45,430 nucleotides of DNA, taken from positions 1 to 45,430 of the forward strand of contig JAFTIQ010000059.1 of assembly GCA_017456805.1 (NCBI GenBank), given 5' to 3'. How positions within the stretch are numbered: position 1 is the first letter of the stretch; each line of letters starts with the position of its first letter. Origin of the DNA: Lentisphaeria bacterium (GTDB lineage: Bacteria > Verrucomicrobiota > Lentisphaeria > Victivallales > UBA1829). The notes beneath the pieces are model-generated. The model worked only from the letters and a program-made list of their open reading frames with translations. It searched no databases and had not been told where the DNA came from. The position numbers were made by a program, and so were the translations under genes. Of this stretch, positions 1-6,030 are shown in pieces.

Positions 1-1
1 A

Positions 2-151
2 CTTAAATATCTTTTTGAGCATGATTCAGATGTAAAAACATGTCTTCCGAATTTACCTGAAGATACTTTTGATTTGATTCTCAAAAAAATAAAAATCAGA
101 ATAATCAAAACAGAAAACGCACTGAAAAAGGCAAGGGGGGAGGAAAGATGA
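2..151 (+). CDS. C-terminal fragment of an unidentified early phage protein
   Basis: An open frame enters from the left edge and ends at the TGA at 149-151, overlapping the start of the next gene by ATGA. The visible 49 residues are rich in Lys, Ile and Asp and end in a basic helix-like tail (KKARGEER). The last codons also carry the GGGGAGG ribosome binding site of the next gene, so the two are translationally coupled. Too little is present to recognise a family. It is accepted as coding because the early genes that follow overlap in the same way. Confidence 0.5.
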   Translation, partial: LKYLFEHDSDVKTCLPNLPEDTFDLILKKIKIRIIKTENALKKARGEER

Positions 152-636
152 GCGAACCAGTGAAGAATTGTCCTTACTGCAGAAGTGAAAACGCTGATAT
201 AAAATGGAAAGAGGGCGGTTTTACGGGGAAAACTAAATATTACCGCATTGAGTGCCATTCCTGCGGAGTGAGTTTCTTGGGGTGTATTCTCCCAAAGATG
301 ACAACGAAAACAACGGAGAAGAATGGTGAAGAACTGAAAAATTGCCCGTTTTGCGGGGGGGAAGCAACACTTTGCGATGATGATAAGAAATGGTTCTATA
401 TCGTTTGCGGAGATTGCGGAGTTGTTACGGATCATGTTTCAGCAGAAGAGATTGCTGTCAGAATCTGGAACACCCGCCCGGAGGAAGATCGGCTGAAAGC
501 GGAGAATGAGAGGTTGAAAGAGTGGTTAGGTAAAGCAGGGGATATGCTTGAAGAGTTTTCTTCACGATATCCGGATGAATATTTTGAAATCGAAAATTCA
601 TTGAAAACGGAAACAACGGAGAAGAAAGATGAGTGA
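148..636 (+). CDS. Double zinc-ribbon protein, Lar (restriction alleviation)-like, with coiled-coil tail
   Basis: This 162-residue protein has two zinc ribbons in tandem. The first uses CPYC (8-11) and CHSC (36-39). The second uses CPFC (66-69) and CGDC (87-90), followed by a helix ending WNTRP (107-111). The second follows the Lar-type phage pattern (L-x-x-CPFCGG, then C-x-x-CG, then S-x-E-E-A-x-x-x-WN-R). Residues 113-135 form a charged coiled coil. Lar proteins modulate host type I restriction, but the family is broad and many members have no known role. A good ribosome binding site (GGGGAGGAAAG) precedes the start, and the 3' end overlaps the next gene by 8 bases. The two-ribbon form probably arose by duplication. 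Confidence 0.75.
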   Translation: MSEPVKNCPYCRSENADIKWKEGGFTGKTKYYRIECHSCGVSFLGCILPKMTTKTTEKNGEELKNCPFCGGEATLCDDDKKWFYIVCGDCGVVTDHVSAEEIAVRIWNTRPEEDRLKAENERLKEWLGKAGDMLEEFSSRYPDEYFEIENSLKTETTEKKDE

Positions 637-1078
637 AGAATTGAAACCGTTTGCTGACACTGCCGCAACTGAAATGCAAAGGATGTTTGCTCTCAGTAGC
701 GATCTTGAAAAACAAAACAAGACACTGAAAGCGGAAAAAGAGAGGTTGCTTCATGTAATCGTGAGTTTTGGAGCAGAGAATAATCGGCTCAAAGCGGAAA
801 ATGAGAGGTTGAAAGAAACATTGCGGCAGATTGCAGAAATCGCAAACCTCAGATTCAACGCCACTGTCGATACTTTGCAAAAAAATGCGTGGTATGAAGT
901 AGCAAAAATTGTCAATAACGCACTTGCCAATGCTCCCGACATGGATGACGGGAGGAAACGGGTGATAGTGGAAGTGGAAAATTCTGACGGAGAAAAAGTT
1001 GTTTTTACTGTTCCATACAGCGAAAAACAGGTTTCGATAGATTACGAAACAAATATGCCGGAGTTTGAGAAGAAATGA
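629..1078 (+). CDS. Coiled-coil early phage protein
   Basis: The 149-residue product contains a long helix (about residues 25-75) with Leu/Ile heptads, including the phrase ENERLKAENERLKE. It is followed by a short alpha/beta tail (about 100-149) with alternating Val/Ile. The start overlaps the previous gene, with GGAGAAG just upstream. The helix-coding DNA closely resembles that at 489-522 in the upstream gene, which points to local duplication. Function is not recognisable. It may be an oligomeric partner of the zinc-ribbon protein encoded upstream, since the pair is coupled; that is inference. Confidence 0.65.
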   Translation: MSEELKPFADTAATEMQRMFALSSDLEKQNKTLKAEKERLLHVIVSFGAENNRLKAENERLKETLRQIAEIANLRFNATVDTLQKNAWYEVAKIVNNALANAPDMDDGRKRVIVEVENSDGEKVVFTVPYSEKQVSIDYETNMPEFEKK

Positions 1079-1311
1079 AAACATATCAAACAACTGTCGG
1101 GGAGATCATGAGCATGAACGATGCTCTGGACGAACTTTATGATCTTCGGGATGCACTGATGGAACAACAGGACGAAACGCTGGATGGGGCAGTCATTCTG
1201 CCGGAGTCCGTGGATCTGAAAAAGGTTGTCAACGCTCTTTCAAGTGTGATCTACTGGGAGAGACGGAGGAAGAAAGGGAAAACGGACTTGAACAGACTTG
1301 AACAGACTTGA
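1075..1311 (+). CDS. Small helical early phage protein
   Basis: A 78-residue protein starting in an ATGA overlap with the preceding stop. It is mostly helical and acidic in the first half (MNDALDELYDLRDALMEQQ) with a basic WERRRKKGK segment near the C-terminus. The last codons (DLNRLEQT) and the stop lie inside a 10-bp tandem repeat, so repeat-number changes would alter the C-terminal residues. No family recognised. Gene position in the coupled early operon supports translation. Confidence 0.6.
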   Translation: MKTYQTTVGEIMSMNDALDELYDLRDALMEQQDETLDGAVILPESVDLKKVVNALSSVIYWERRRKKGKTDLNRLEQT

Positions 1312-1346
1312 ACAGACTTGAACAGACTTGAACGGACTTGAACAGA
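1281..1346 (+). repeat. 10-bp tandem repeat, about 6.6 copies (unit AACAGACTTG)
   Basis: Seven head-to-tail copies are visible from 1281: AACGGACTTG, four AACAGACTTG, AACGGACTTG, then a partial AACAGAGGTG. The array covers the stop codon of the gene ending at 1311. Its final partial copy supplies the AGAGGTG ribosome binding site of the gene starting at 1355. Because 10 is not divisible by 3, each gained or lost unit shifts frame. The reading frame repeats only every 30 bases. Confidence 0.9.
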
Positions 1347-1354
1347 GGTGTGAG

Positions 1355-1567
1355 ATGCTGACGATAAGTTACAAAGGTAAGGTATATTCACTGGAAAGGG
1401 TGTATTCCGTGGAACATTTGGCGATTCTTGCGGAACAGAAAAGAAGCGTTTTCACACGGTTTGCGGGGCATCTCCCCGCTTCCGTGGTGCTTAACTGGCA
1501 GGGAACATATCTTTTACAGCAGATTAAAAATGGAATGTGGATTTATCCGCAGAAAGAGGAAAGATGA
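1355..1567 (+). CDS. Small hypothetical early phage protein
   Basis: A 70-residue product. The ATG at 1355 is preferred over in-frame TTG codons inside the upstream repeat because AGAGGTG lies 5 bases before it. The sequence begins MLTISYKGKVYSLERVYSVE, suggesting a beta hairpin, and ends in a Trp/Tyr-containing segment (GMWIYPQKEER). No family recognised. Its stop overlaps the next start (ATGA at 1564). Confidence 0.6.
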   Translation: MLTISYKGKVYSLERVYSVEHLAILAEQKRSVFTRFAGHLPASVVLNWQGTYLLQQIKNGMWIYPQKEER

Positions 1568-1863
1568 AATACGAAAAGTATTTGTTACAGATTTTGAAAG
1601 AGATCAGCAGGAAAGGGCATTTTGTCAAGTTCCATGCAGAACAGGCAAGGCATCCGGAAGGGTCTGTATTTGATCAGATGGATGCAGTCGAACGGTCACT
1701 GTGGCATATTCAGCTTGATGGAGATTATCTGGAACATGTGACCGATTATCTGAAAGTGCCGAAAAAGTTCGTTGAACAGTCTAAACTGACAAAGGCAGAA
1801 TCGGTTTATAACCAGTGGGTGAAAAGTGGGAATGATACAGAGTGTACGGAGGGAACGGAATAA
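1564..1863 (+). CDS. Hypothetical early phage protein
   Basis: A 99-residue protein that starts in an ATGA overlap, with GAGGAAAG as ribosome binding site. It looks like a compact helical protein (KYEKYLLQILKEISRKGHF at the start). The last residues (NDTECTEGTE) are polar and lie in a stretch of ACGGA-rich short repeats typical of gene ends in this region. Function unknown. It is supported by position, coupling and ribosome binding site only. Confidence 0.6.
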   Translation: MKYEKYLLQILKEISRKGHFVKFHAEQARHPEGSVFDQMDAVERSLWHIQLDGDYLEHVTDYLKVPKKFVEQSKLTKAESVYNQWVKSGNDTECTEGTE

Positions 1864-1885
1864 AACGGAAGAAAACGGAGGAAAT

Positions 1886-2050
1886 ATGAGCATTGAAGAA
1901 ATCAAAGAAGGCGATTGTATTCTCTTTGAGAATCAATACGGGAAAGTGAACAGAATCAAGGACGATAATGCTTTGTGCAGGTTCTATGGCTACACAAAGT
2001 GGTGTCCGATTGCAGAACTGGTCAGAAGTGAACGGAAATTGAGGGCGTAA
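1886..2050 (+). CDS. Small hypothetical phage protein, possible SH3-like fold
   Basis: A 54-residue protein. The start at 1886 has a strong CGGAGGAAAT ribosome binding site. It reads like a small beta-barrel module: I-K-E-G-D-x-I-L-F near the start (residues 6-15), then a G-K-V-N-R turn, resembling small phage proteins that fold as SH3-type barrels. This is only pattern resemblance. Spacing to the previous stop is 22 bases. Confidence 0.55.
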   Translation: MSIEEIKEGDCILFENQYGKVNRIKDDNALCRFYGYTKWCPIAELVRSERKLRA

Positions 2051-2082
2051 GCCGGATAAGCCGGATAGGGTAAATAGGTTTT

Positions 2083-2120
2083 ATGGGTTCCATAGGTTCG
2101 ATAGTGCTTATGGGACCCAT
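2083..2120. repeat. 12-bp inverted repeat in the 2051-2177 intergenic gap
   Basis: ATGGGTTCCATA (2083-2094) faces TATGGGACCCAT (2109-2120); the arms pair with one G-U wobble across a 14-base loop. No T-run follows, so it is not a standard terminator. It may be an mRNA-stabilising or processing hairpin, or a protein-binding site. It is preceded by a doubled GCCGGATA at 2051-2067. Confidence 0.6.
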
Positions 2121-2177
2121 GAGAAAAGATGAGATGGAAAAGGAAGATGGGGATATGGAAAAAATGAAAGGAGTAAT

Positions 2178-2354
2178 ATGAGTAAAACAAAAGAAGTATT
2201 GTTCATTATTTTCATGATAATTCTTACAACAATCATCATGTTTATTCCGACAGGCATTGGATATTACTATCGTACCGCATCACAGACACTTATTGGAATC
2301 GCCGCTTTGTCGGTTTGTATGTTTTGGTATGTTTATAACCAAAACGAAAAATAA
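2178..2354 (+). CDS. Small two-helix membrane protein
   Basis: A 58-residue gene read directly from the sequence. ATG at 2178 follows AAAGGAG by 5 bases; the stop is TAA at 2352-2354. Two hydrophobic helices are evident: roughly residues 7-27 (LFIIFMIILTTIIMF) and 36-53 (TLIGIAALSVCMFWYV), separated by a short YYYR turn. Ends are polar. The topology suits a small inner-membrane phage protein such as a superinfection-exclusion or holin-like peptide. Its location among early genes makes lysis less likely. Function unknown. Confidence 0.6.
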   Translation: MSKTKEVLFIIFMIILTTIIMFIPTGIGYYYRTASQTLIGIAALSVCMFWYVYNQNEK

Positions 2355-2384
2355 TATTATTGCAAAACAGAAGGGAAAAAGAAG

Positions 2385-2813
2385 ATGAAAATCAAATTCA
2401 AGAAGTTGGTTCCGGGGGCAGTTGCTCCGAAACAGGGAAGTAAAACAGCGGCAGGGTTCGATCTGACAGCGACATCAAAAAAGTGGAACAGAGAATTTTC
2501 CGTCTGGGAATATGGAACCGGAATCGCAGTGGAAATTCCGGATGGACATGTGGGACTTGTATTTCCGAGATCCAGCATTTACAAAACCGGATTTTCTTTG
2601 ACAAACTGTGTCGGTGTGATCGATTCCGATTACAGAGGAGAAATCAAGGCAAAGTTCGCAGATACTTATCTGGGCGATGTGGAAGGGTATAAAGTCGGTG
2701 ACAGAATTTGCCAAATGATCATTATGCCGGTTCCTGAAGTGGAATATGTGGAAGTGGAAGAACTTTCTGAGACGGAAAGAGGTTGCGGAGGATATGGTTC
2801 AACGGGAAAATGA
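2385..2813 (+). CDS. dut: dUTP diphosphatase (dUTPase)
   Basis: This 142-residue trimeric-type dUTPase hydrolyses dUTP to dUMP and pyrophosphate, keeping uracil out of phage DNA and supplying dUMP for dTMP synthesis. All five family motifs are present in order: AGFDL (23-27), PRSSI (61-65), GVIDSDYRGEI (77-87, with the catalytic Asp and Tyr), GDRICQMI (105-112) and the C-terminal P-loop-like RGCGGYGSTG (132-141). Length fits the family. AAGAAG precedes the start, and the stop overlaps the next start by ATGA. A phage nucleotide-metabolism gene beside ssb is a common arrangement. Confidence 0.95.
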   Translation: MKIKFKKLVPGAVAPKQGSKTAAGFDLTATSKKWNREFSVWEYGTGIAVEIPDGHVGLVFPRSSIYKTGFSLTNCVGVIDSDYRGEIKAKFADTYLGDVEGYKVGDRICQMIIMPVPEVEYVEVEELSETERGCGGYGSTGK

Positions 2814-3040
2814 AGAAACAGAAACGAACGGATTGGAACGGTAACGAACGGAGACGGCAGAGCTGCGCGAAAATGGGTATTGATCCAAGTGTAGCTGACG
2901 GGTTCGCAATGTTCCGGATCAATGACGGAAATATTGAAGTTATCCGGCAGGAACTCAAAGAGCTGGATCGGCAAATTGAAATGGAACTGGCGGTATATTC
3001 CGGAATGGAATATATCGCCGGGAAAACTGAGAAGGATTGA
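2810..3040 (+). CDS. Small hypothetical phage protein
   Basis: A 76-residue product starting in an ATGA overlap with dut. The N-terminus is strongly basic (KKQKRTDWNGNERRRQ) and the rest is helical with acidic residues (VIRQELKELDRQIEMEL). The basic tail could contact nucleic acid. It lies between dut and ssb, so a replication-related role is plausible but unproven. Confidence 0.5.
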   Translation: MKKQKRTDWNGNERRRQSCAKMGIDPSVADGFAMFRINDGNIEVIRQELKELDRQIEMELAVYSGMEYIAGKTEKD

Positions 3041-3046
3041 ATTAAA

Positions 3047-3403
3047 ATGGGATTAAATGTGAATTATGCTCATGTTTCCGGGAATCTGACAGCGGATCCG
3101 GAAAAAAGATTTACGCAAGATGGAACAGAAGTTTCCGAATTTACGGTTGCTTACAATGACAAACGGAGAGAAAAAACAAGTTTCTTTCCGGTTACCGTTT
3201 ATGGCAAAAAGGCTGAAATATGCAATAAAATGCTTTCCAAAGGTGATCATGTTTTTGTTGCCGGAGAACTTGAAGAACAGAGATGGACGACAAAAGAAGG
3301 GAAGAAAAGATCAAGAATCAGATATGTTCCTGAAAAGGTGGATTTTATTGATTTGAGGTGTTGGCGAAATCAAACAGGGAACGGTTACGGGGGACCGCAA
3401 TAA
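3047..3403 (+). CDS. ssb: Single-stranded DNA-binding protein, short phage form
   Basis: A 118-residue OB-fold protein. The typical SSB order is visible: V-S-G-N-L-T-x-D-P (10-18), a central FFPVTVYGKKAEIC segment (about 46-59), then L-S-K-G-D-H-V-F-V-x-G-E-L (63-75) followed by W-T-T-K-E-G-K-K-R. It would coat single-stranded DNA during phage replication or recombination. The usual acidic C-terminal tip that recruits host proteins (DDDIPF type) is missing; the protein ends GNGYGGPQ. That shortening is common in phage SSBs. It overlaps the following gene by one base (TAATG). Confidence 0.88.
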   Translation: MGLNVNYAHVSGNLTADPEKRFTQDGTEVSEFTVAYNDKRREKTSFFPVTVYGKKAEICNKMLSKGDHVFVAGELEEQRWTTKEGKKRSRIRYVPEKVDFIDLRCWRNQTGNGYGGPQ

Positions 3404-4266
3404 TGGGGAAGAGGAAGGAAGAACCGGAACATGTGGATCTTTGCGGCGGGAGCTGCTGGGGGTCACAGAAGCTCCGGAAGAAGAACGGAACAGATGAATA
3501 TGTTGGTACATGCAAGTTTCAATGCCGGCTGAAAGAAGAGTGCATCCGCGCTTCCAGGGAGGAACAGGAGAATATTCAGTTCGGTCATGCCAATATTCCG
3601 TATAATCCGGCAATCGGGGAGGATGATGGTGAAGTGAACGGAGTGTACGGAGCGGACAGAGAGAACGGAGGGAATGTTTCTCCGGTTGAACCGGCGGCGG
3701 GGGATGGGGAAGAACAGCCGGAGGATTATGTGGAAATGTTTCTGCGGAAGAACAGCGTTCCAGTTGATCTGGCTCCGGCATTCAGAGAAGCATTGAAGCA
3801 GTTTTTCTTTCAGATGGACCGGATGCCACGCTTTATGAAAGTTCTTTCGGGATCGATTCTGGGAAAAATGAGTCAGGCAGAATTGGCACGGCGGGAGGGA
3901 TTGACCAGGCAGGCTATCAACATCGGGATCAGCAACGAGATCACAAAGATGGTTGCACCTGAACTGAAGTGCGGAAATCTGGACGGGATGGAGCGTGTTG
4001 TATTTGATCTTTGGCGGCAGGGTTACTCCCTTGGAATGATTGCAAAAAAAATGAAAATTTCCAAAAGCAAGGTGTACCGGGTGAAACGAAAGTTCGGGGC
4101 TAAAAACGCAAAAAGTGAAACGAAAAACAAAATCCGTTTGCCGTGGAAAAAGAAGAATCAAAATGCCCGGAAAAAAGCCCGCTGGAGAGAGGTGCAGAAC
4201 CGGAAAGAAGTCAACGCGGCGGCAAAAGAGATGCTGGAAACAATGCTGAAAGAGTTGAAAGGGTGA
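3403..4266 (+). CDS. Putative transcription regulator with two helix-turn-helix motifs
   Basis: A 287-residue protein starting at the TAATG junction with ssb. The N-terminus has Cys residues in a possible metal site (LCGGSCW at 13-19; Cys 37, 41 and 47). An acidic low-complexity linker follows (about 70-108). One helix-turn-helix lies at about 155-175 (SQAELARREGLTRQAINI), with the spacing of sigma-70 region 4 or resolvase-type HTHs. A second lies at about 208-230 (SLGMIAKKMKISKSKVYRV). The C-terminal 60 residues are very basic. Being the last large early gene, it is a candidate activator of late transcription, but no direct evidence links it to the late-promoter motif. Confidence 0.7.
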   Translation: MGKRKEEPEHVDLCGGSCWGSQKLRKKNGTDEYVGTCKFQCRLKEECIRASREEQENIQFGHANIPYNPAIGEDDGEVNGVYGADRENGGNVSPVEPAAGDGEEQPEDYVEMFLRKNSVPVDLAPAFREALKQFFFQMDRMPRFMKVLSGSILGKMSQAELARREGLTRQAINIGISNEITKMVAPELKCGNLDGMERVVFDLWRQGYSLGMIAKKMKISKSKVYRVKRKFGAKNAKSETKNKIRLPWKKKNQNARKKARWREVQNRKEVNAAAKEMLETMLKELKG

Positions 4267-4273
4267 TTGAGAA

Positions 4274-4522
4274 ATGCTGATAAAACGGGAAATTTGCGGA
4301 GTTTGTGCAAAAGAGGTGTCAGTTATCGTGAACGGTGGAGTTTGCGGGGGCTGTTCCTTTCTGGGCGGATGTGACGGTCAGGGGAAGAGTATCAATGCTC
4401 TGATCGCCGGAATGCCTGTATCATGGGTCATTGAGCGGTTGAAAGGGATCCAATGCGGAAAACGGGAAAGTTCATGTGCTGCGGAACTTGCAAAAGTATT
4501 GGAAGAGGTGACGGAGAAATGA
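4274..4522 (+). CDS. Small cysteine-rich (zinc-binding-like) protein
   Basis: An 82-residue protein with CGVC near the N-terminus (8-11) and a CGGC cluster followed by another Cys (24-33), compatible with one zinc site. A helical C-terminal half (INALIAGMPVSWVIERLKGI) follows. It starts 7 bases after the previous stop and ends in an ATGA overlap with another zinc-ribbon gene. Family not recognised. Confidence 0.6.
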   Translation: MLIKREICGVCAKEVSVIVNGGVCGGCSFLGGCDGQGKSINALIAGMPVSWVIERLKGIQCGKRESSCAAELAKVLEEVTEK

Positions 4523-4794
4523 AACTTTGTAATTTTTGCGGGTCGAGGGATTTGGAAATTTGCGGCAATCATTTTTACTGCCGTACTTGTACCACATCGG
4601 GGAAGGCTGATACGCTGGAAAATGAGACTGTTTTTGATGATGTGATCCAGAGCAAAAGCAGATTGGCATCGGTGCTGGTTCGGAAGATGGAGGACGGGAG
4701 ATATTTTTCCTGTTTGCTGGGGAAATATTTCAACCGGCGGATGGACGCGGTCAGAAGGACCATTGAACGGTTGGGAGAGGAAGTTAAGCCGTAG
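4519..4794 (+). CDS. Zinc-ribbon protein, Lar-like
   Basis: A 91-residue protein beginning MKLCNFCG. CNFC (4-7) pairs with CRTC (21-24) to form a zinc ribbon of the small phage type. The C-terminal half is helical and basic (RRMDAVRRTIERLGEE). The start at 4519 has an ACGGAGA ribosome binding site. It is one of at least seven Cys-rich small proteins in the prophage. Precise role unknown. Confidence 0.65.
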   Translation: MKLCNFCGSRDLEICGNHFYCRTCTTSGKADTLENETVFDDVIQSKSRLASVLVRKMEDGRYFSCLLGKYFNRRMDAVRRTIERLGEEVKP

Positions 4795-4944
4795 AAACGG
4801 CGGATAACGGGTGAAAACATAGCTTGTAACGGAGATTGTGCAAACTGCGGGGATCCCTGCGGGAAAGGTATCTCTTTGCTTGAACGATTCAAGCAGGATA
4901 AGAAAAATAAAGAAAACTCAAACACAAAGACAAAGGAGGTTGTT

Positions 4945-5295
4945 ATGAGTGAAAATGTTTTAAGTTGCAAAAGTACAGACGGCGAAAAAGTTGCAGTTCA
5001 CGGAGCGTGGATTGATGGAACGAAGAAAACGGTTCTGGTGATCGGTGTCGGCGTTGCTGTTGTTTTCGGCGGACTGTGGTATCTCAATGGCAAGATCAAC
5101 CAGGTAAAGTTTGAAAGTGCTGTTGAGATCGAGAAAGTTAAGACTTCCAGCGAGATCAAAATCTCAAATCTGGAGAAGCAGGTGGAGGAGTTGAAAAGAG
5201 AATATGCCACAATGAAAGAATATGCCGAAGATGGACGGCGTGCTTATGAAGCCGCAAGGCAAACACTTTCACGATCAAGAAAAAAGTCACAGTGA
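4945..5295 (+). CDS. Single-pass membrane protein with coiled coil
   Basis: A 116-residue protein. The start is fixed by an excellent AAAGGAGG site 6 bases upstream. Residues 29-47 form one membrane helix (VLVIGVGVAVVFGGLWYL). The rest is a charged coiled coil (about 60-100) with a basic end (SRSRKKSQ). The layout resembles inner-membrane spanin subunits (Rz-like), but the gene lies at the end of the early operon, away from the candidate lysis genes, so this is only one option. The frame is open upstream as far as the stop at 4792 and encodes several Cys; no start codon with a ribosome binding site exists there. The stop lies inside an 11-bp repeat array. Confidence 0.65.
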   Translation: MSENVLSCKSTDGEKVAVHGAWIDGTKKTVLVIGVGVAVVFGGLWYLNGKINQVKFESAVEIEKVKTSSEIKISNLEKQVEELKREYATMKEYAEDGRRAYEAARQTLSRSRKKSQ

Positions 5296-5329
5296 TGTTA
5301 CTGTGATGTCACTGTGATGTCACTGTGAA
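5286..5329 (+). repeat. 11-bp tandem repeat, four copies (unit GTCACTGTGAT)
   Basis: Copies are GTCACAGTGAT, GTTACTGTGAT, GTCACTGTGAT and GTCACTGTGAA. The unit is itself nearly palindromic (TCACTGTGA), so the array can also fold into hairpins. It spans the stop codon of the upstream gene (TGA at 5293-5295), as the 10-bp array at 1281 does for another gene. Confidence 0.88.
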
Positions 5330-5379
5330 GAACGGTGTTAGTCAGACGGGTCGGACGGTTCTGACGTGTCGGACGGGTT

Positions 5380-5416
5380 CCCGGCGGGTAAAAATCTGCC
5401 GGGGATTTTTTTATTT
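5380..5416 (+). terminator. Rho-independent terminator closing the early operon
   Basis: CCCGGCGGGT (5380-5389) pairs with ATCTGCCGGG (5394-5403) around a 4-base A loop, and a seven-T run starts at 5406. It follows imperfect TCGGACGGG repeats (5349-5379). It separates early genes from the packaging and structural genes. Confidence 0.9.
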
Positions 5417-5448
5417 TCAGATAATGGGGGGAATGGAGGGGGGTATAT

Positions 5449-5505
5449 ATGAGCTATGGTTTTATAATTATTCCGGGTGTATGCGTGTATATGCGCGAGG
5501 GGTAA
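5449..5505 (+). CDS. Possible 18-residue leader peptide
   Basis: ATG at 5449 lies 5 bases after a GGAGGGGGG run. The frame reads MSYGFIIIPGVCVYMREG and stops just before the TTGACA element at 5508. The ribosome binding site is striking, but the peptide is tiny and unlike anything recognised. It may be chance. It is the only coding possibility in the 5296-5556 gap. Confidence 0.25.
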   Translation: MSYGFIIIPGVCVYMREG

Positions 5506-5507
5506 AC

Positions 5508-5525
5508 TTGACATATTCTGGTTTG
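5508..5525 (+). promoter_or_regulatory. Putative late promoter element 1
   Basis: TTGACA (5508-5513), six bases, then GGTTTG (5520-5525). The start of the small-terminase gene is 49 bases downstream of the first T. No TATAAT-like box is found at the normal 16-18 base distance. It is the first of a recurring family (TTGACA-N6-GTTTTG). Confidence 0.55.
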
Positions 5526-5556
5526 ATGACAAACCAAACAGAAAGATGGCTGGATT

Positions 5557-6030
5557 ATGACCGAAAAAAAGAAAAAAACTGTCAGGACAAAAAAACAGCG
5601 AGATGCAAAAGGGAGGTTTCTAAAGGGAAATAATGCCGCTCTCAAGTGGACAGAAGAAAAAGCGGTTCAACTTGCGGAAAAACTGATTGCATGGATGAAA
5701 AAAGATCAGAGCAATTTCATGTTCAAAGATTTTCTGTTTGAGCATGATCTTTACACTGACCTGATTGCTGACCTGTCAAGGAAATATCCCCGTTTTGCCG
5801 AATATATCGCTCGTGCAAGAGAAATTGAAGCACATCGGATCCAGAAATATGCACTTGCAAACAAGCTGAATCCGGGGATGGCTCAATGGATCTTGGCGGT
5901 TCATCATAACCAGCACAATGTTCAGAAACAGGAAGTCACCGGAAAAGATGGTGCGGCTTTGCTTCCGCAGGTTGTAAATATCCATCCGGTTGAAGTTGTA
6001 AAGCGGGATTGCGGAGAAGAAAACGAATGA
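5557..6030 (+). CDS. Terminase small subunit-like DNA-packaging protein
   Basis: A 157-residue protein. Its basic N-terminus (KKKKTVRTKKQRD) leads into GRFLKGNNAA and an alpha-helical core containing LAEKLIAWMKK, DLIADLSRKYPRFAEYIARA and LNPGMAQWILAVHHN. That order matches small-terminase-like proteins of many gut phages, which recognise phage DNA and deliver it to the large terminase. It lies first in the packaging module, and its stop overlaps the next start (ATGA at 6027). Confidence 0.75.
   Translation: MTEKKKKTVRTKKQRDAKGRFLKGNNAALKWTEEKAVQLAEKLIAWMKKDQSNFMFKDFLFEHDLYTDLIADLSRKYPRFAEYIARAREIEAHRIQKYALANKLNPGMAQWILAVHHNQHNVQKQEVTGKDGAALLPQVVNIHPVEVVKRDCGEENE

Noticed and set aside
1281..1346. 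Possible CRISPR-like array
   Set aside because: The units are 10 bp head-to-tail without spacers; no Cas genes are present.
3463..4161. 232-codon minus-strand frame over the two-HTH gene
   Set aside because: Antisense of a gene with clear HTH motifs and coupled start; no promoter or ribosome binding site.
5508..5525. Sigma54 (-24/-12) interpretation of the late elements
   Set aside because: The GG and GC landmarks at 10-bp spacing are missing; TTGACA-N6-GTTTTG does not fit TGGCAC-N5-TTGC.
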